A DNA stretch of 64,000 bases from Elusimicrobiota bacterium (GCA_028718185.1 JAQUMH010000001.1:715186-779185), one strand, 5' to 3'; shown: positions 1-9,098, counted from the first letter of the stretch. Translations and numbers: made by a program. The notes: generated by a model not told the origin, from the sequence alone.

Positions 1-411
1 CGGTAAAAGAGTACACACACCGGGACTTACAACGGGATACTGTTTATACAAAGCAAGCACACGTATATAACCCGGAGTATCGGGCATAAGCGATGTACAT
101 TCAATACTCGCATCATCTAATGGTACTTTATTATTACTTAACTTATCAAATATTTCCAAATTAAATTCAACTTTTTGATTCACTGTTATTTGTGAAGGAG
201 TACTTTTAAATGTTATTCTATACCTGTCATCTTGTGCAATCCAGCCATTTTCCGTTTTGTCATATTTTAAATCTTTTAAGCTGTTTTTATACTCAACCAG
301 ATTACTAATTTGCAAATGAGAGCAAGACGAAATACTAAAAAGTGAAATTATTAGAAATAAAGGTAATAATTTATCATTCATTATTTTTTTGTAACATTTA
401 TTATTTTTCAT
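1..411 (-). CDS. Partial YtkA-like lipoprotein, runs off the left edge
   Basis: The frame is open for 137 codons from an ATG at 411 to the window edge, so the C-terminus is missing. The start has a basic n-region, a hydrophobic stretch and a lipobox (S-I-S-S-C near residue 30), so an outer- or inner-membrane lipoprotein is expected. The rest reads like a YtkA/FixH-type beta-sandwich: 'ITFKSTP', 'VEFNLEIFD' and the late 'SLMPDTPGY', which resembles the MPxMxH signature of that family but without the metal-type His. The family assignment is tentative. It may be cotranscribed with the next lipoprotein gene (25 bp gap). Confidence 0.6.
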   Translation of the reverse strand, partial: MKNNKCYKKIMNDKLLPLFLIISLFSISSCSHLQISNLVEYKNSLKDLKYDKTENGWIAQDDRYRITFKSTPSQITVNQKVEFNLEIFDKLSNNKVPLDDASIECTSLMPDTPGYIRVLALYKQYPVVSPGVCTLLP

Positions 412-435
412 ACCTGTATATAAAATATTTCTCCT

Positions 436-1062
436 CTATTTCATTAATCCAAGCAATTTATGTTTAGCCATAGTTTTCACTATGACTTCTATGTACGATA
501 AAATAAATTTCTTATCGGAACCTAAAATTTCTGTTTTAGATGAAGTTGACCAAATAAGATTGCTTTTGCCGGCATCATACATGTTGGTTTCTATTATTGC
601 ATAATCGGTCTCTGACATATAACCCGGAGAATACATATCCTGGCAACCGTATAAATAATAGTCGCGCCATGTACTGTAGTAAACTGGCGGATAATATTCA
701 CAATTCGGAGCATATGTGTATACTGCCTTTTTGTTAACTAACCTGGTAATAATTACCGCATCGGCGCCAAGCTCAGTCATCTTAGATTCAATTAGCTTGT
801 CATCCCCTTGTTTATCATCGGGAATAACAGAATAACTCGCAATGGCTGCTGTCCCATGAACATTTAACTGTTTGACAAACTCATCTTCTAATATTCTTCT
901 ATCTGCCGAACTCTTGAGTATACCTATTATCATAATCTTGTGTGCCTGTAACTGATATGACTTATTTTTCCAAACCGAAGTAATACTTGTCGTGGCACAT
1001 GCCGTAATGAGCATTGCAACAACAGCACAAAAGCCAAGCGAAACCCGCACATTTAATTTCAT
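436..1062 (-). CDS. Envelope lipoprotein, uncharacterised family (paralogue of 32904-33566)
   Basis: This 208-residue protein has a signal peptide and lipobox (L-I-T-A-C, Cys22). Conserved blocks shared with the paralogue at 32904-33566 are 'SVWK', 'AHKIMIIGI', 'LEDEFVKQ', 'LGADAVIITR', a Tyr-rich centre and 'NMYDAGKSNLIWS'. The last block resembles the terminal strand of DUF4136/CsgG-like lipoproteins ('v.Da.tg.lvW'). The function is unknown. The start is set by a strong AGGAGGT site 9 bp upstream of the ATG. A Pho-box-like promoter lies about 200 bp upstream (1259-1313), giving a long leader that contains an extra unused AAGGAGGTGA purine block near 1150. Confidence 0.75.
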   Translation of the reverse strand: MKLNVRVSLGFCAVVAMLITACATTSITSVWKNKSYQLQAHKIMIIGILKSSADRRILEDEFVKQLNVHGTAAIASYSVIPDDKQGDDKLIESKMTELGADAVIITRLVNKKAVYTYAPNCEYYPPVYYSTWRDYYLYGCQDMYSPGYMSETDYAIIETNMYDAGKSNLIWSTSSKTEILGSDKKFILSYIEVIVKTMAKHKLLGLMK

Positions 1063-1258
1063 TGTTAGTTACCTCCTAAACAAAACACTTAATTTCCATC
1101 AACCGACAACAAGCTTTTTTAACAAACCTATACTTTCTGTTTGTCACCTCCTTACTTCATTGAAAATCTTTACAATTAGAATCTTAATACACCCAATGCC
1201 AATTAATATATTTATTGAATTTTCAAAAACATCTTTTTAGCTTAATTCCGTTGGTTAG

Positions 1259-1313
1259 AATATACAATAAAAAGAATTAAAACAACGTTAAAATATTATT
1301 AAAATTTTTTAAT
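1259..1313 (-). promoter_or_regulatory. Pho-box-like promoter, site A
   Basis: On the minus strand there are three TTTTAA hexamers exactly 11 bp apart (plus-strand TTAAAA at 1277, 1288 and 1299, with a degenerate fourth at 1310). Then comes a 12-bp gap and a -10 box TATATT (1264-1259). The direct-repeat phase and its position over the -35 region are the layout used by PhoB/OmpR-family activators. The same arrangement recurs at 9759, 39039, 58691 (plus strand) and 61241. The served gene is the lipoprotein starting at 1062. The regulator is not identified. Confidence 0.6.
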
Positions 1314-1354
1314 CTTTTATGAGGTTCGCTGCGAATTGAATGAGAACAAATAAA

Positions 1355-1391
1355 CAAACAAAAATACCACCGATTTATTATCGGTGGTATT
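1355..1391 (-). terminator. Rho-independent terminator
   Basis: A perfect 12-bp stem (AATACCACCGAT / ATCGGTGGTATT) with a 5-nt loop. Read on the minus strand it is followed by TTTTGTTTGTTT. It lies about 50 bp after the stop of the beta-propeller gene at 1445 and ends that operon. Confidence 0.8.
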
Positions 1392-1444
1392 GTTAAAAAA
1401 TATCAATTCTTTTAAAGAAGTATAGAATCCCCAACCGGGACAGT

Positions 1445-2149
1445 TTACTTTTTTTCTATCTTTTCTGTTACTATATAAATATCGCGATTATTGCTAACGG
1501 CAAAATAATGGAACATTGTAGTACTGTCCCACACTATCCCGACCTTGTTGACAAACATGTTATAATCGCTGCCTTTTTGTTCATCCAGTACTATAAAATA
1601 CTGGTTATACAATCCGGCAATATACGCCACGTGAATACTGTCCGAACTGAACGATATTGCATCTTCCTTTATAAATGTATATGTCTTGCCGGGAGTTCCG
1701 TCCACTACAACACACAAACCATTAAACCCCTTTGCAACATAAGCAAGGCGTTTGCTGTCCGGACTGAATGTCAATGAATTACTCTTAATATCATCATACT
1801 GTCCCTGCGGGGCACCATCAAGTACTACCATCCATTTGCCATACTGGCTCGCGATATAAGCAAAATGATTGCCGTTCGGACTGAAAACAAGCGAGTCCGT
1901 CTTAATATCATCATAGGAAGTATCGTTTTTATTGTCCCGGTAAATATGCGGTCTTCCCTGAGAACGAACAATATATGCAATATGCATGTTGTCTGTACTG
2001 ACAACAATGCCTTGCATTGCCAAACTAATGACAATCGATTGGTCAAGTGAACCGATTACTTTATCATTATCCCGTACTATGCGAATTTCTGCTGTTTCTG
2101 CGTACATTGACATTGCTACAAACAACATAAGTAAAAGTATTTTTTTCAT
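1445..2149 (-). CDS. Secreted beta-propeller (WD40-like/PD40) protein
   Basis: A 234-residue protein with an N-terminal signal peptide (MKKILLLMLFVAMSMYA). Four or five repeats of about 40 residues follow the pattern 'sLvFSPngnhfAYia..gkw.vVlDG', typical of TolB/PD40-type WD40-like propeller blades. The blade count is low for a closed propeller, so it may oligomerise or be partial. A GTG 15 bp upstream is possible, but the ATG at 2149 has GAGG 9 bp upstream. It is the last gene of the winged helix-Sel1-CsgG-propeller run and is followed by a terminator. The ligand is unknown. Confidence 0.7.
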   Translation of the reverse strand: MKKILLLMLFVAMSMYAETAEIRIVRDNDKVIGSLDQSIVISLAMQGIVVSTDNMHIAYIVRSQGRPHIYRDNKNDTSYDDIKTDSLVFSPNGNHFAYIASQYGKWMVVLDGAPQGQYDDIKSNSLTFSPDSKRLAYVAKGFNGLCVVVDGTPGKTYTFIKEDAISFSSDSIHVAYIAGLYNQYFIVLDEQKGSDYNMFVNKVGIVWDSTTMFHYFAVSNNRDIYIVTEKIEKK

Positions 2150-2173
2150 TTGAGATAACCTCACATTTTATTA

Positions 2174-2893
2174 TTATTTCTTGCTATTTTGTTTCATTTG
2201 TTTTATTATTTCCTGGGTCAGTTTAGAAGAAGCATCTTGCGCTGCCAAAGTAAGATTGGCACCGGAACCTGACGCCGATGCACTCCAAAGCAACTCGCCT
2301 GTTTCCACAGACACAAGCCGTACTGACATCCCTATACTTGCAGGTAAAGTTTCAACTTTGGGAACCAAATAATCAATACCGGTATAGCTGTAACCGGTAA
2401 CATAATTCTGCGTGGTTGCGGTTGTAGTGTTCCCGTCATGTGCTACTGTCGTTGTTTGTCCGAATATGGGTTCAGTCTGCTGTTGAGGCATATTAACCAT
2501 GACCGTCTGTTCACGAATATTCGAAAAATTGGTGAGACTTCCGAATGCCAACGCGTCAACCCCCAAAAGTTTGCCTATTTTACTTATAGTAGCCTGGTCA
2601 AACCTTGAAGGATCCAAATCCTGCTCTTTGAGGATTTCATTTATCTGGCGGCGCTCAATTAGATTATAGCCTGCTCCTAAAAGATAACTTTCAAAAGTAC
2701 TTGCTATAACTTCACCTGAACCGGGATATGACGGATAATCAGTAAAATCAATTAACGCTATGCGATTTATAGGATGAAGATAGTAGCTTTTATTGAAAAA
2801 AACTACAGCACGGGGTGCACACGCAGAAAACCCTAACATTAATAGAATAATGAAATAATTATAGCGTATTTTTGAATTAATAAATTTATTCAT
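2174..2893 (-). CDS. CsgG-like envelope lipoprotein
   Basis: The lipobox 'LGFSAC' follows a hydrophobic segment. The body shows the CsgG/curli-assembly signatures 'RIALIDFTDYP', 'LLGAGYNLIERRQINEILKEQ', 'IGKLLGVDALAFGSLT' and the C-terminal 'SVRLVSVETGELLWSASASG', spanning about 240 residues as in the family. CsgG proteins form outer-membrane secretion pores, but no curli subunit genes are present, so a pore role is not shown. The ATG at 2893 overlaps the upstream stop (CATGAATAA), indicating translational coupling to the Sel1 gene. An upstream ATG at 2947 lies inside that gene and is less likely. Confidence 0.75.
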   Translation of the reverse strand: MNKFINSKIRYNYFIILLMLGFSACAPRAVVFFNKSYYLHPINRIALIDFTDYPSYPGSGEVIASTFESYLLGAGYNLIERRQINEILKEQDLDPSRFDQATISKIGKLLGVDALAFGSLTNFSNIREQTVMVNMPQQQTEPIFGQTTTVAHDGNTTTATTQNYVTGYSYTGIDYLVPKVETLPASIGMSVRLVSVETGELLWSASASGSGANLTLAAQDASSKLTQEIIKQMKQNSKK

Positions 2894-3833
2894 GATATTG
2901 TTTAACCGTAGGAACAAATGATTCCGCACGATGTTTAGCTTCATCAATTTGCGGTTCAGACATAACAGCTTTTAATCTTTTTAAACTTTCTTCAGCCGGC
3001 TTATCGTCATGTGCCGAAGCCAAAATATACCACTTGTATGCTTCAACCAAGTCCTTATTAATACCTAAACCCCGTTCGTAAAGACGCCCGAGTTTATATT
3101 GTGCAAATGAGCTACCTTGAAATGCAGATTTACTATACCACTGAAACGCTTCGTCGTATTTTAGCATGGTGCCGCGACCTGTTTCACACATTACTGCCAG
3201 ATTCTGTTCTGCAAATGCGTTTCCTTTTTCAGCAGCTTTACGATATAACATAACAGCTTGATTATAATCACTCTTTACACCCAGCCCGTGTTCATAAAGA
3301 AAACCAAGATTATTTTGAGCAAAAGAATTATTCTTATCAGATGCTTTTTGATAATATTCCTTAGCCTTGCGGTAATTCCTGGCAACACCCTGGCCATTAA
3401 AATACATATTACCCAAGTTGCACAACACCATTGATTTAACCCGATTGTGAGCATTCGCATTTTCTGCTGCAGTATTGTACCATTCAAATGCCTGATTATA
3501 GCTCTGATTAACTCCATAACCGACATAATAAAGATAGCCCAAATTGTTTTCTGCTGTTGCATTTCCCTGCGCTGCTGCTTTTCGATACCATTCTATAGCT
3601 TTATTATAATCTTGTGAAACACCACGGCCATGTTCATACATAATAGCAAGTCCGCACTGGGCTTCAGCATTTCCCTGTTCTGCTGCAACAGTAAGAAGCT
3701 TTACGGCTTCATCGTAATGTCCTGAGTCATATGCCATCTCGGCGTCAGAAACAGAATCCGAAAGAACTTGCAGATGAACACATAATAATAACAGCGTAAC
3801 ATAAACAATAAACAGATATAATCGCTTTATCAT
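2886..3833 (-). CDS. Secreted Sel1-repeat (TPR-like) protein
   Basis: A 315-residue protein with an N-terminal hydrophobic signal segment. About six Sel1 repeats follow ('AEAQCGLAIMYEHGRGVSQD', 'AENNLGYLYYVGYGVNQS' and so on), then a short charged tail. Sel1 repeats form alpha-alpha superhelices used as protein-binding scaffolds. It sits between the winged-helix gene (38 bp gap) and the coupled CsgG-like gene, so it probably works in the envelope with the latter. No strong Shine-Dalgarno site precedes the ATG. Confidence 0.85.
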   Translation of the reverse strand: MIKRLYLFIVYVTLLLLCVHLQVLSDSVSDAEMAYDSGHYDEAVKLLTVAAEQGNAEAQCGLAIMYEHGRGVSQDYNKAIEWYRKAAAQGNATAENNLGYLYYVGYGVNQSYNQAFEWYNTAAENANAHNRVKSMVLCNLGNMYFNGQGVARNYRKAKEYYQKASDKNNSFAQNNLGFLYEHGLGVKSDYNQAVMLYRKAAEKGNAFAEQNLAVMCETGRGTMLKYDEAFQWYSKSAFQGSSFAQYKLGRLYERGLGINKDLVEAYKWYILASAHDDKPAEESLKRLKAVMSEPQIDEAKHRAESFVPTVKQYHE

Positions 3834-3871
3834 AATTTTAATTCTTAATACTCGTGTTTATTATGGCGTTT

Positions 3872-4072
3872 TCAGATTAAACTTACTGCAATTTGCTTTT
3901 GTTTTTGTTCAATTTTAACTTTTCCTTCTTTCGCCAACCAGCCTAACGCCATATAAAGATTCTTATCATCTAAACTAGTTCCATTTTTTAATTCATCCAG
4001 ATTAGATTGACCTTTTGTATGGAGAACTTGCCAAACCTTTCCTGCATTTTCACCAACAACCGGAATCCACAT
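3872..4072 (-). CDS. Small winged-helix protein (DUF2582/wHTH_10-like)
   Basis: 66 residues starting MWIPVVGENAGKVWQVL. The pattern of helix, LDELKNGT, LDDKNLYMALGWLAKEGKV and a beta-wing matches the short winged-helix DUF2582 family. The start is chosen because a perfect AGGAGGT lies 8 bp before this ATG; an ATG 48 bp upstream lacks one. It is the first gene behind an ECF-type promoter (4169-4198) and heads the Sel1/CsgG/propeller operon, so it may be a local regulator, though DNA binding is not demonstrated for the family. Confidence 0.7.
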   Translation of the reverse strand: MWIPVVGENAGKVWQVLHTKGQSNLDELKNGTSLDDKNLYMALGWLAKEGKVKIEQKQKQIAVSLI

Positions 4073-4168
4073 TTTGTAATACCTCCTGCGTAAAACTGTC
4101 TGCTTCTTTATCGTATCCAATTACACAATATCATAGTGTTGAACACGTCATTTAATTATCGCTATCTA

Positions 4169-4198
4169 TTAGACCTCTAAAGTAACAAAAATGTTACA
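4169..4198 (-). promoter_or_regulatory. ECF sigma-type promoter before the winged-helix operon
   Basis: On the minus strand, TGTAAC (4198-4193), an 18-bp spacer and GTCTAA (4174-4169), within a longer block matching the promoter before the sigma gene (21791-21820): both read AAAGTGTAACATTTT and AGGTCTAATAG. GTCTAA is the RpoE-type -10 element. The predicted start is about 90 nt before the winged-helix ATG. Confidence 0.65.
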
Positions 4199-4216
4199 CT
4201 TTTTAACTTGTTAATT

Positions 4217-4350
4217 CCCTGCGGCTTGCCGCAGAGATATTTAATAATAAGTTAGGCAAAGTTTTGCTTTGCAGCTACAAACCAATTGATATTGTAGCCG
4301 CAGAGCGTTAGCTCTGCTAAACATTGAAATTCCTGTACATTAAATTTACA
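4217..4350. repeat. Modular hairpin repeat, copy 1
   Basis: Holds the hairpins CTGCGGC-TT-GCCGCAG, GCAAAG-TTTTG-CTTTGC and GCAGAGC-GTTA-GCTCTGC. Between the last two is the scaffold GCTACAA...TTGTAGC, and the element ends in the tail AACATTGAAATTCC. Related copies lie at 15891, 21845, 28731, 35186, 37858, 45545, 53126 and 58765. Confidence 0.75.
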
Positions 4351-4368
4351 TGAACTGAACTTTTCATA

Positions 4369-7300
4369 TTAATTATGGTGTTTTTCAAATCGGGACAAAA
4401 CGATATAGACACAAGGAACCACATATAACGTCAGTAAAGTTGAAACAAACACACCACCGATAATTGCGATAGCCATGGGAATCCGGCTCTCTGCCCCGGG
4501 ACCAATTGCCATTGCCGCCGGAATTGCACCGGCAATGGTAGCCACCGAAGTCATCACTATGGGACGGAAACGGATTGGACATGCTTTCAAGAGTGCTTCA
4601 CGAACAGACATTGTCCCCTGTGCCAGCGACTGTTTTGTAAAATCAACCAGCAATATGGAATTTTTCTTTACTATACCCATAAGGAGTATCAGCCCGATGA
4701 TACTGTAAATGTTAATCGAACGGTGAAAAATAAATAAGGCGATAAGCGCACCGGAGACACTAAAGGGCAACGCTACCAATACGGAAAACGGATCTATAAA
4801 GCTATTAAACTGAGAAGCAAGTACCATATAAGCTACAAAAATACCGAGCACGAGTACCCAAAAGAGACTCTTCAGGGATTCGGTAAATGTTTGCGAGCTT
4901 CCGCTTAGGGTAATATGGTAATCCGGCGGCAGCACCCGCTTGGCGATATCATCTGCAGCTTGAAGCGCACTTTGTTGTGATTGTCCCGCCTTAACGTTAG
5001 CATAGACGGAAATAGAACGTTCCCGCTGGCTGCGCCAGATTGACACCATAGACGATTTTTCTTCCATAGTAACCATTTCCGACAGCGGAATTAGTTCACC
5101 ATGGTTGTTGCGGACAAAAAGATTTTTAACTTTATTCAGCGGATCTTCTTTGCTCTCTTCCAGTTTCAAGCGGATATCATAACGGTGGCCTCCTTTCTCA
5201 TATGTTCCGGCAACCACACCGCCTATCATTGCATTAACCGTTTCTACGATATTAGCTATACTTACCCCGCGATCAGCAGCTTTTTTGCGGTCAGGTAAAA
5301 CGTGGAGTTCCGGCATACCGATGGCATAATTGGTGTCCAAGTCAGTGACCAAACCGGTCTTGTCCATCTCATCCATCATCAGTTTAGAATACTTTGCCAG
5401 CTGGTCCCAATCAGGACCTTGAATCATGAATTCAACAGGAAAGCCGCGTGAAGCCGAAAAGGTTCTTGAAGAAAGGTCCTGTATCACCGCCCGAACATCC
5501 GGTATTTTATTAAACTGTTTTCGGCAGAGTGCCATAAACTCCTGCTGGCTTAGTTCGTGTCCCGCTGCTGAATCCACCCCGCGATGTCCGCGTTCTTTCA
5601 TTGTCACAAGTACGCTGCCGCTGTTAGAATCTCCGGGAGAACCTCCACCCACCTGCAAAACATATCGGTCGACCTCGGACCGGACTGAGAGAAACTTTTC
5701 TACTTCGCTGAATTTCATGTCGGAATAAGAGAGAGCGGAACCGACAGGAGTTTTGAGCCGTACATTAAAACGGCTCTGGTCCTCATTTGGAATAAATTCT
5801 TTATTAAGTATCCAGAAAGTTGAAAAACCAAGTCCAAAAACCACTAATGCACCGAACATCACTTTCCACCTGTTATTCAAAGCCGATTCAAGCGTTCGTG
5901 CATAAAATCGCGTGGTTTTCTGCATCAGCATTTCTATCATTTTACCAATCCGGGTTGTCCGTTCCCCTACATTCACGAACTGAGAGCATCTCATCGGTGT
6001 CAGAGTCAGAGCTTCCAACAACGAAAGCAGTACCGCCACCGTAATCGTCACACCAAACTGGAAGAAAAACTTTCCTATCACCCCGCTCATAAATGCCACA
6101 GGCAGGAAAATAGCCACTATGGAAATAGTGGCGGCAGTAGCGGCAAATGTAATTTCCTTTGACCCGTTGAGCGCAGCATTAAATTTATTTTCACCTTTTT
6201 CCTGGTGCCGGATGATATTTTCCAAAACCATTATGGCGTCATCAACAACTATCCCTATAGAAAGACTAAGAGCGAGTAAAGTAAAAGTATTTAAGGTAAA
6301 ACCCGCAAAATAGAGAACAATAAAAGTGCCGATGACGGACGTCGGGATTGCCAATATAACATTCAAAGTAGAAGACCATGAGCCGAGAAACATCCAGCAA
6401 ACCAGTGCCGTGAGAATAGCCGAGAGCAAGAGTGTAAAATTGAGTTCCCTGACGGCTTGCTCAATATAATGGGTGCCGTCAAAATTCACTCCCAACTTCA
6501 TACCAACAGGAAGCCCCTTCTGTATCTGGGCAACTTTGACTCTTACGGCTTTGGCAATTTCGACTGCGTTGGACCCGCGCTGCTTGAGAATTCCAAGTCC
6601 GACACAGGGTGTTCCCATAGCGCGACTAATCCGTATTGTGTCTGCCAAACCTTCTTCTATCCTGGCTACCTGGTTAAGATGTGTTCTGACATAATTCGGC
6701 TGACCTCCGCGCTGATTGATAACGAGATTATTAAATTCTTCTATGCTGCCGGCTTCACCCAAAGTTCTGACATTCAACACCCGTTTGCCAATTTCGAGCT
6801 GCCCTGCCGGAGATTCCATGTGCTCATTCTGAATGGTATTAATAACGTCATTCACCGTTAATTCGTAGCGATTAAGCTGCTTCTCAGACACCCAAATACG
6901 CAGGTTTGGATTGGTGTAGCCATTCAGAGTAATATCTCCGACACCTGCAACTGATGAAAATTGGTCTTTTATACGGTCACTAACATAGGACATTAAATAT
7001 CTGAGGGGATAGCGGTCGCTTTCCAGGGTCAGCAGCATAATAGGCTGGTCTTCTGGATTGGTTTTGCGGATAGTGGGCGAACTTATGTCTCTGGGAAGTC
7101 TCTGCAGGACCGAGTCTACTTTTGCCTGTACATCCTGGACGGCAAGATCTATATTACGGTTGAGCTCGAATTCAATAGTAACCGTTCCTTCGCTGTTTTC
7201 CGACTCTGATGTTACACTGCGCACACTCTGGATGCTCATAACCGCGTCTTCGATAATATCGACGACCGATGTTTCTATCACCTCAGGAGCCGCCCCTTCT

Positions 7301-7452
7301 AAACGAACATTGACGGATATCACCGGAAAATCCACGTCAGGAAGCTGACTTATCCCCATACGCATGAAGGAAATACCTCCGAATACGATAAGGGCTGCCA
7401 TGAGCATCCATGCAAAAACAGGACGGCGTATAGACAAGTCAGATAAGGTCAT
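4369..7452 (-). CDS. RND-family multidrug efflux pump, inner-membrane subunit (AcrB/MexB-like)
   Basis: A full-length 1027-residue HAE-RND transporter. It starts 'LSIRRPVFAWMLMAALIVFGG', then two large periplasmic loops. The TM4 proton-relay motif 'GIVVDDAIMVLENI' and the C-terminal 'PIRFRPIVMTSVATIAGAIP' and 'GPGAESR' signatures are intact. It would export hydrophobic compounds by proton antiport as a trimer with an adaptor and a TolC channel. No adaptor or channel gene is adjacent, so partners must come from elsewhere, for example 14628 or 19013. It resembles the second RND at 11503 along its whole length. Confidence 0.93.
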   Translation of the reverse strand: MTLSDLSIRRPVFAWMLMAALIVFGGISFMRMGISQLPDVDFPVISVNVRLEGAAPEVIETSVVDIIEDAVMSIQSVRSVTSESENSEGTVTIEFELNRNIDLAVQDVQAKVDSVLQRLPRDISSPTIRKTNPEDQPIMLLTLESDRYPLRYLMSYVSDRIKDQFSSVAGVGDITLNGYTNPNLRIWVSEKQLNRYELTVNDVINTIQNEHMESPAGQLEIGKRVLNVRTLGEAGSIEEFNNLVINQRGGQPNYVRTHLNQVARIEEGLADTIRISRAMGTPCVGLGILKQRGSNAVEIAKAVRVKVAQIQKGLPVGMKLGVNFDGTHYIEQAVRELNFTLLLSAILTALVCWMFLGSWSSTLNVILAIPTSVIGTFIVLYFAGFTLNTFTLLALSLSIGIVVDDAIMVLENIIRHQEKGENKFNAALNGSKEITFAATAATISIVAIFLPVAFMSGVIGKFFFQFGVTITVAVLLSLLEALTLTPMRCSQFVNVGERTTRIGKMIEMLMQKTTRFYARTLESALNNRWKVMFGALVVFGLGFSTFWILNKEFIPNEDQSRFNVRLKTPVGSALSYSDMKFSEVEKFLSVRSEVDRYVLQVGGGSPGDSNSGSVLVTMKERGHRGVDSAAGHELSQQEFMALCRKQFNKIPDVRAVIQDLSSRTFSASRGFPVEFMIQGPDWDQLAKYSKLMMDEMDKTGLVTDLDTNYAIGMPELHVLPDRKKAADRGVSIANIVETVNAMIGGVVAGTYEKGGHRYDIRLKLEESKEDPLNKVKNLFVRNNHGELIPLSEMVTMEEKSSMVSIWRSQRERSISVYANVKAGQSQQSALQAADDIAKRVLPPDYHITLSGSSQTFTESLKSLFWVLVLGIFVAYMVLASQFNSFIDPFSVLVALPFSVSGALIALFIFHRSINIYSIIGLILLMGIVKKNSILLVDFTKQSLAQGTMSVREALLKACPIRFRPIVMTSVATIAGAIPAAMAIGPGAESRIPMAIAIIGGVFVSTLLTLYVVPCVYIVLSRFEKHHN

Positions 7453-7553
7453 AGTTTTAAACTCACTAAAATAATATCTTACTTTTTCTCGATTACAGTT
7501 AGCTATGTTTACCTTTTATCATATAACTTCAATTATACAATCTACATAATTAT

Positions 7554-8582
7554 TTAATAAGTATATCTCAATGCTAACCCCAAATCACCACTATTATTAA
7601 TAATAGGTGATAAATTTAACGCTTCCTGCCAATTATTTTTATCAGAATTTTTTGACTGACTATTCTTATTTACGATTGTCCTACCACCTGCCACTGCAAT
7701 CTTTCCAAAATAATATCCTATTACTAAAGCCAGTGGATAATCACTCACCCAATGAACACCGTTGTTTAGCATTTGATAACCGAGTATTGTCATTAACGTA
7801 TAACCCAACGGACGAATATACTTATGTTCGGCATAGTTATCAGCTATTACAGTAACAGTCATCATAGTTGTCGCTAAATGTCCGGAGGGAAATGCGTCGT
7901 AGTTAGGCACACATTTAAGATATTTCTTTTGATTAGGGAATAAATCCCATTTACCGCCATCTCTGGTAGCCTTACTAGGACTTTGTCTGCCAGTAATATG
8001 TTTTAGAAATTGAGTAACAAGTGTTGTTGTTATAAGACCTTCAGCCAGTTGACTGGATGTCTGTAATGCTCTGTAATCATTTTTTACAATTCCATAACCA
8101 AGAAATGAACCCGTAATTATAGTTTGTGGCCACCCATCGCCAATAAAATAAAACGCCGAACCGATATCTTTAGGTGATCTGAAAATCGGAATACCCCGTT
8201 CACTTAATAAAATTTTCCAATTATCGCTAGGCGGAATATTTAATTGTTTACCAATCTTTTTAGCTCCATCAACAACAGGCTGATCTACGGCTACTAATAA
8301 TGCCGTTGCAGAAAAAACAACTCCCATTGTAAAAACATTTTTCTTCTGAAAAGCATTTTTACTACCAATAGATAAATCTTTAGGTGTGTTAGTAATAAAA
8401 TCAAACAACTTTGGCTTATTATAAATAAAATCAGTATCTTTATTTATATGATAAACCATAGCCGGCTCAACATATTGAGAATCTTTTTCGTGTTTACCAA
8501 TTATACTATTCGAATCTTGAGAATAAATATTATTAAAACTTAAAATAGAAACTAAGATTATGATGTTTATTATTAATTTCAT
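7554..8582 (-). CDS. PAP2-superfamily membrane phosphatase with atypical third motif
   Basis: 342 residues with a signal peptide (ending near 'NNIYSQ') and a PAP2 core: motif 1 'KHITGRQSP', motif 2 'FPSGHLATT', and motif 3 'MLNNGVHWVSD'. In motif 3 the His and Asp are kept but the usual Ser-Arg six to seven residues before the His is Gln-Met. The extended N-terminus is like other envelope PAP2 proteins in this window. Members usually dephosphorylate lipid phosphates such as undecaprenyl-PP or phosphatidylglycerol-P on the periplasmic face. The missing Arg makes normal catalysis uncertain. It is a monocistronic-looking gene. Confidence 0.8.
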   Translation of the reverse strand: MKLIINIIILVSILSFNNIYSQDSNSIIGKHEKDSQYVEPAMVYHINKDTDFIYNKPKLFDFITNTPKDLSIGSKNAFQKKNVFTMGVVFSATALLVAVDQPVVDGAKKIGKQLNIPPSDNWKILLSERGIPIFRSPKDIGSAFYFIGDGWPQTIITGSFLGYGIVKNDYRALQTSSQLAEGLITTTLVTQFLKHITGRQSPSKATRDGGKWDLFPNQKKYLKCVPNYDAFPSGHLATTMMTVTVIADNYAEHKYIRPLGYTLMTILGYQMLNNGVHWVSDYPLALVIGYYFGKIAVAGGRTIVNKNSQSKNSDKNNWQEALNLSPIINNSGDLGLALRYTY

Positions 8583-8605
8583 TTAGTGTGCTGTCTCATA
8601 AGTCC

Positions 8606-8757
8606 CTTTACATTTGTCATTGCGAGTGAAACGAAGCAATCCCGGTTTCCGCCCGGGACATGCTTCATGAAACAATATAGTTTTCTGAACCAAAAAGTGA
8701 GATTGCTTCATCTCGGAGTTTATCCCGACTTTCGTCGGGACTCCTCGCAATGACAAT
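8606..8757. repeat. GTCATTGCGAG-type palindromic repeat
   Basis: About 150 bp bounded by GTCATTGCGAG on the left and CTCGCAATGAC on the right. It contains internal GCAATC/GATTGC arms and two smaller hairpins (CCCGGTTTCCGCCCGGG; TCCCGACTTTCGTCGGGA). Related partial copies occur at 30100, 40378, 43585, 50305 and 56675. REP/MITE-like; no coding capacity. Confidence 0.75.
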
Positions 8758-8917
8758 CAAATGTCAAAAAGCGTTAGCGACACTACACTATATACTCTAA
8801 AAAAATATAATGCGTTAATGCTAAATGTAATGTAATATTGCCTCTTACTATAATCAAATTTTATCATTTTCTTTTAACTTTTCAAGATTAACACTGTTTG
8901 CTTAACTGAAATACTTT

Positions 8918-9098
8918 TTAAAAAGCAGTGCCTACCCGAATTCCGTTTCCCAACCAGTAGACATCTAATTTATGGTTTGAACTTTTTACTGAATTGTAGC
9001 AGCTTATAACAAGTTTTGCAGACAGTGTCCCGAGCAATGCTCCGCCAACCACATCGGAAAACCAACGCTGGTCTGTGTATATTCTTCCCAAGGCAGAT
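8918..9098 (-). pseudogene. C-terminal remnant of a PAP2 phosphatase
   Basis: The minus frame ending at 8918 reads KSALGRIYTDQRWFSDVVGG, then ALLGTLSAKLVISCYNS and a C-terminal '...NGIRVGTAF' stop. This is motif 3 onward of a PAP2 protein (R-I-Y-x5-W-x-S-D, with the usual His replaced by Arg) and a barrel-like aromatic end. Motifs 1 and 2 are absent, and the upstream side is occupied by the PepSY-like gene, so the gene has been truncated. With 7554, 34356 and 35468 it makes four PAP2 traces in the window. Confidence 0.6.

Noticed and set aside
992-1240. 82-codon plus-strand frame
   Set aside because: Overlaps the start and leader of the minus-strand lipoprotein gene, with no ribosome site or recognisable motif.
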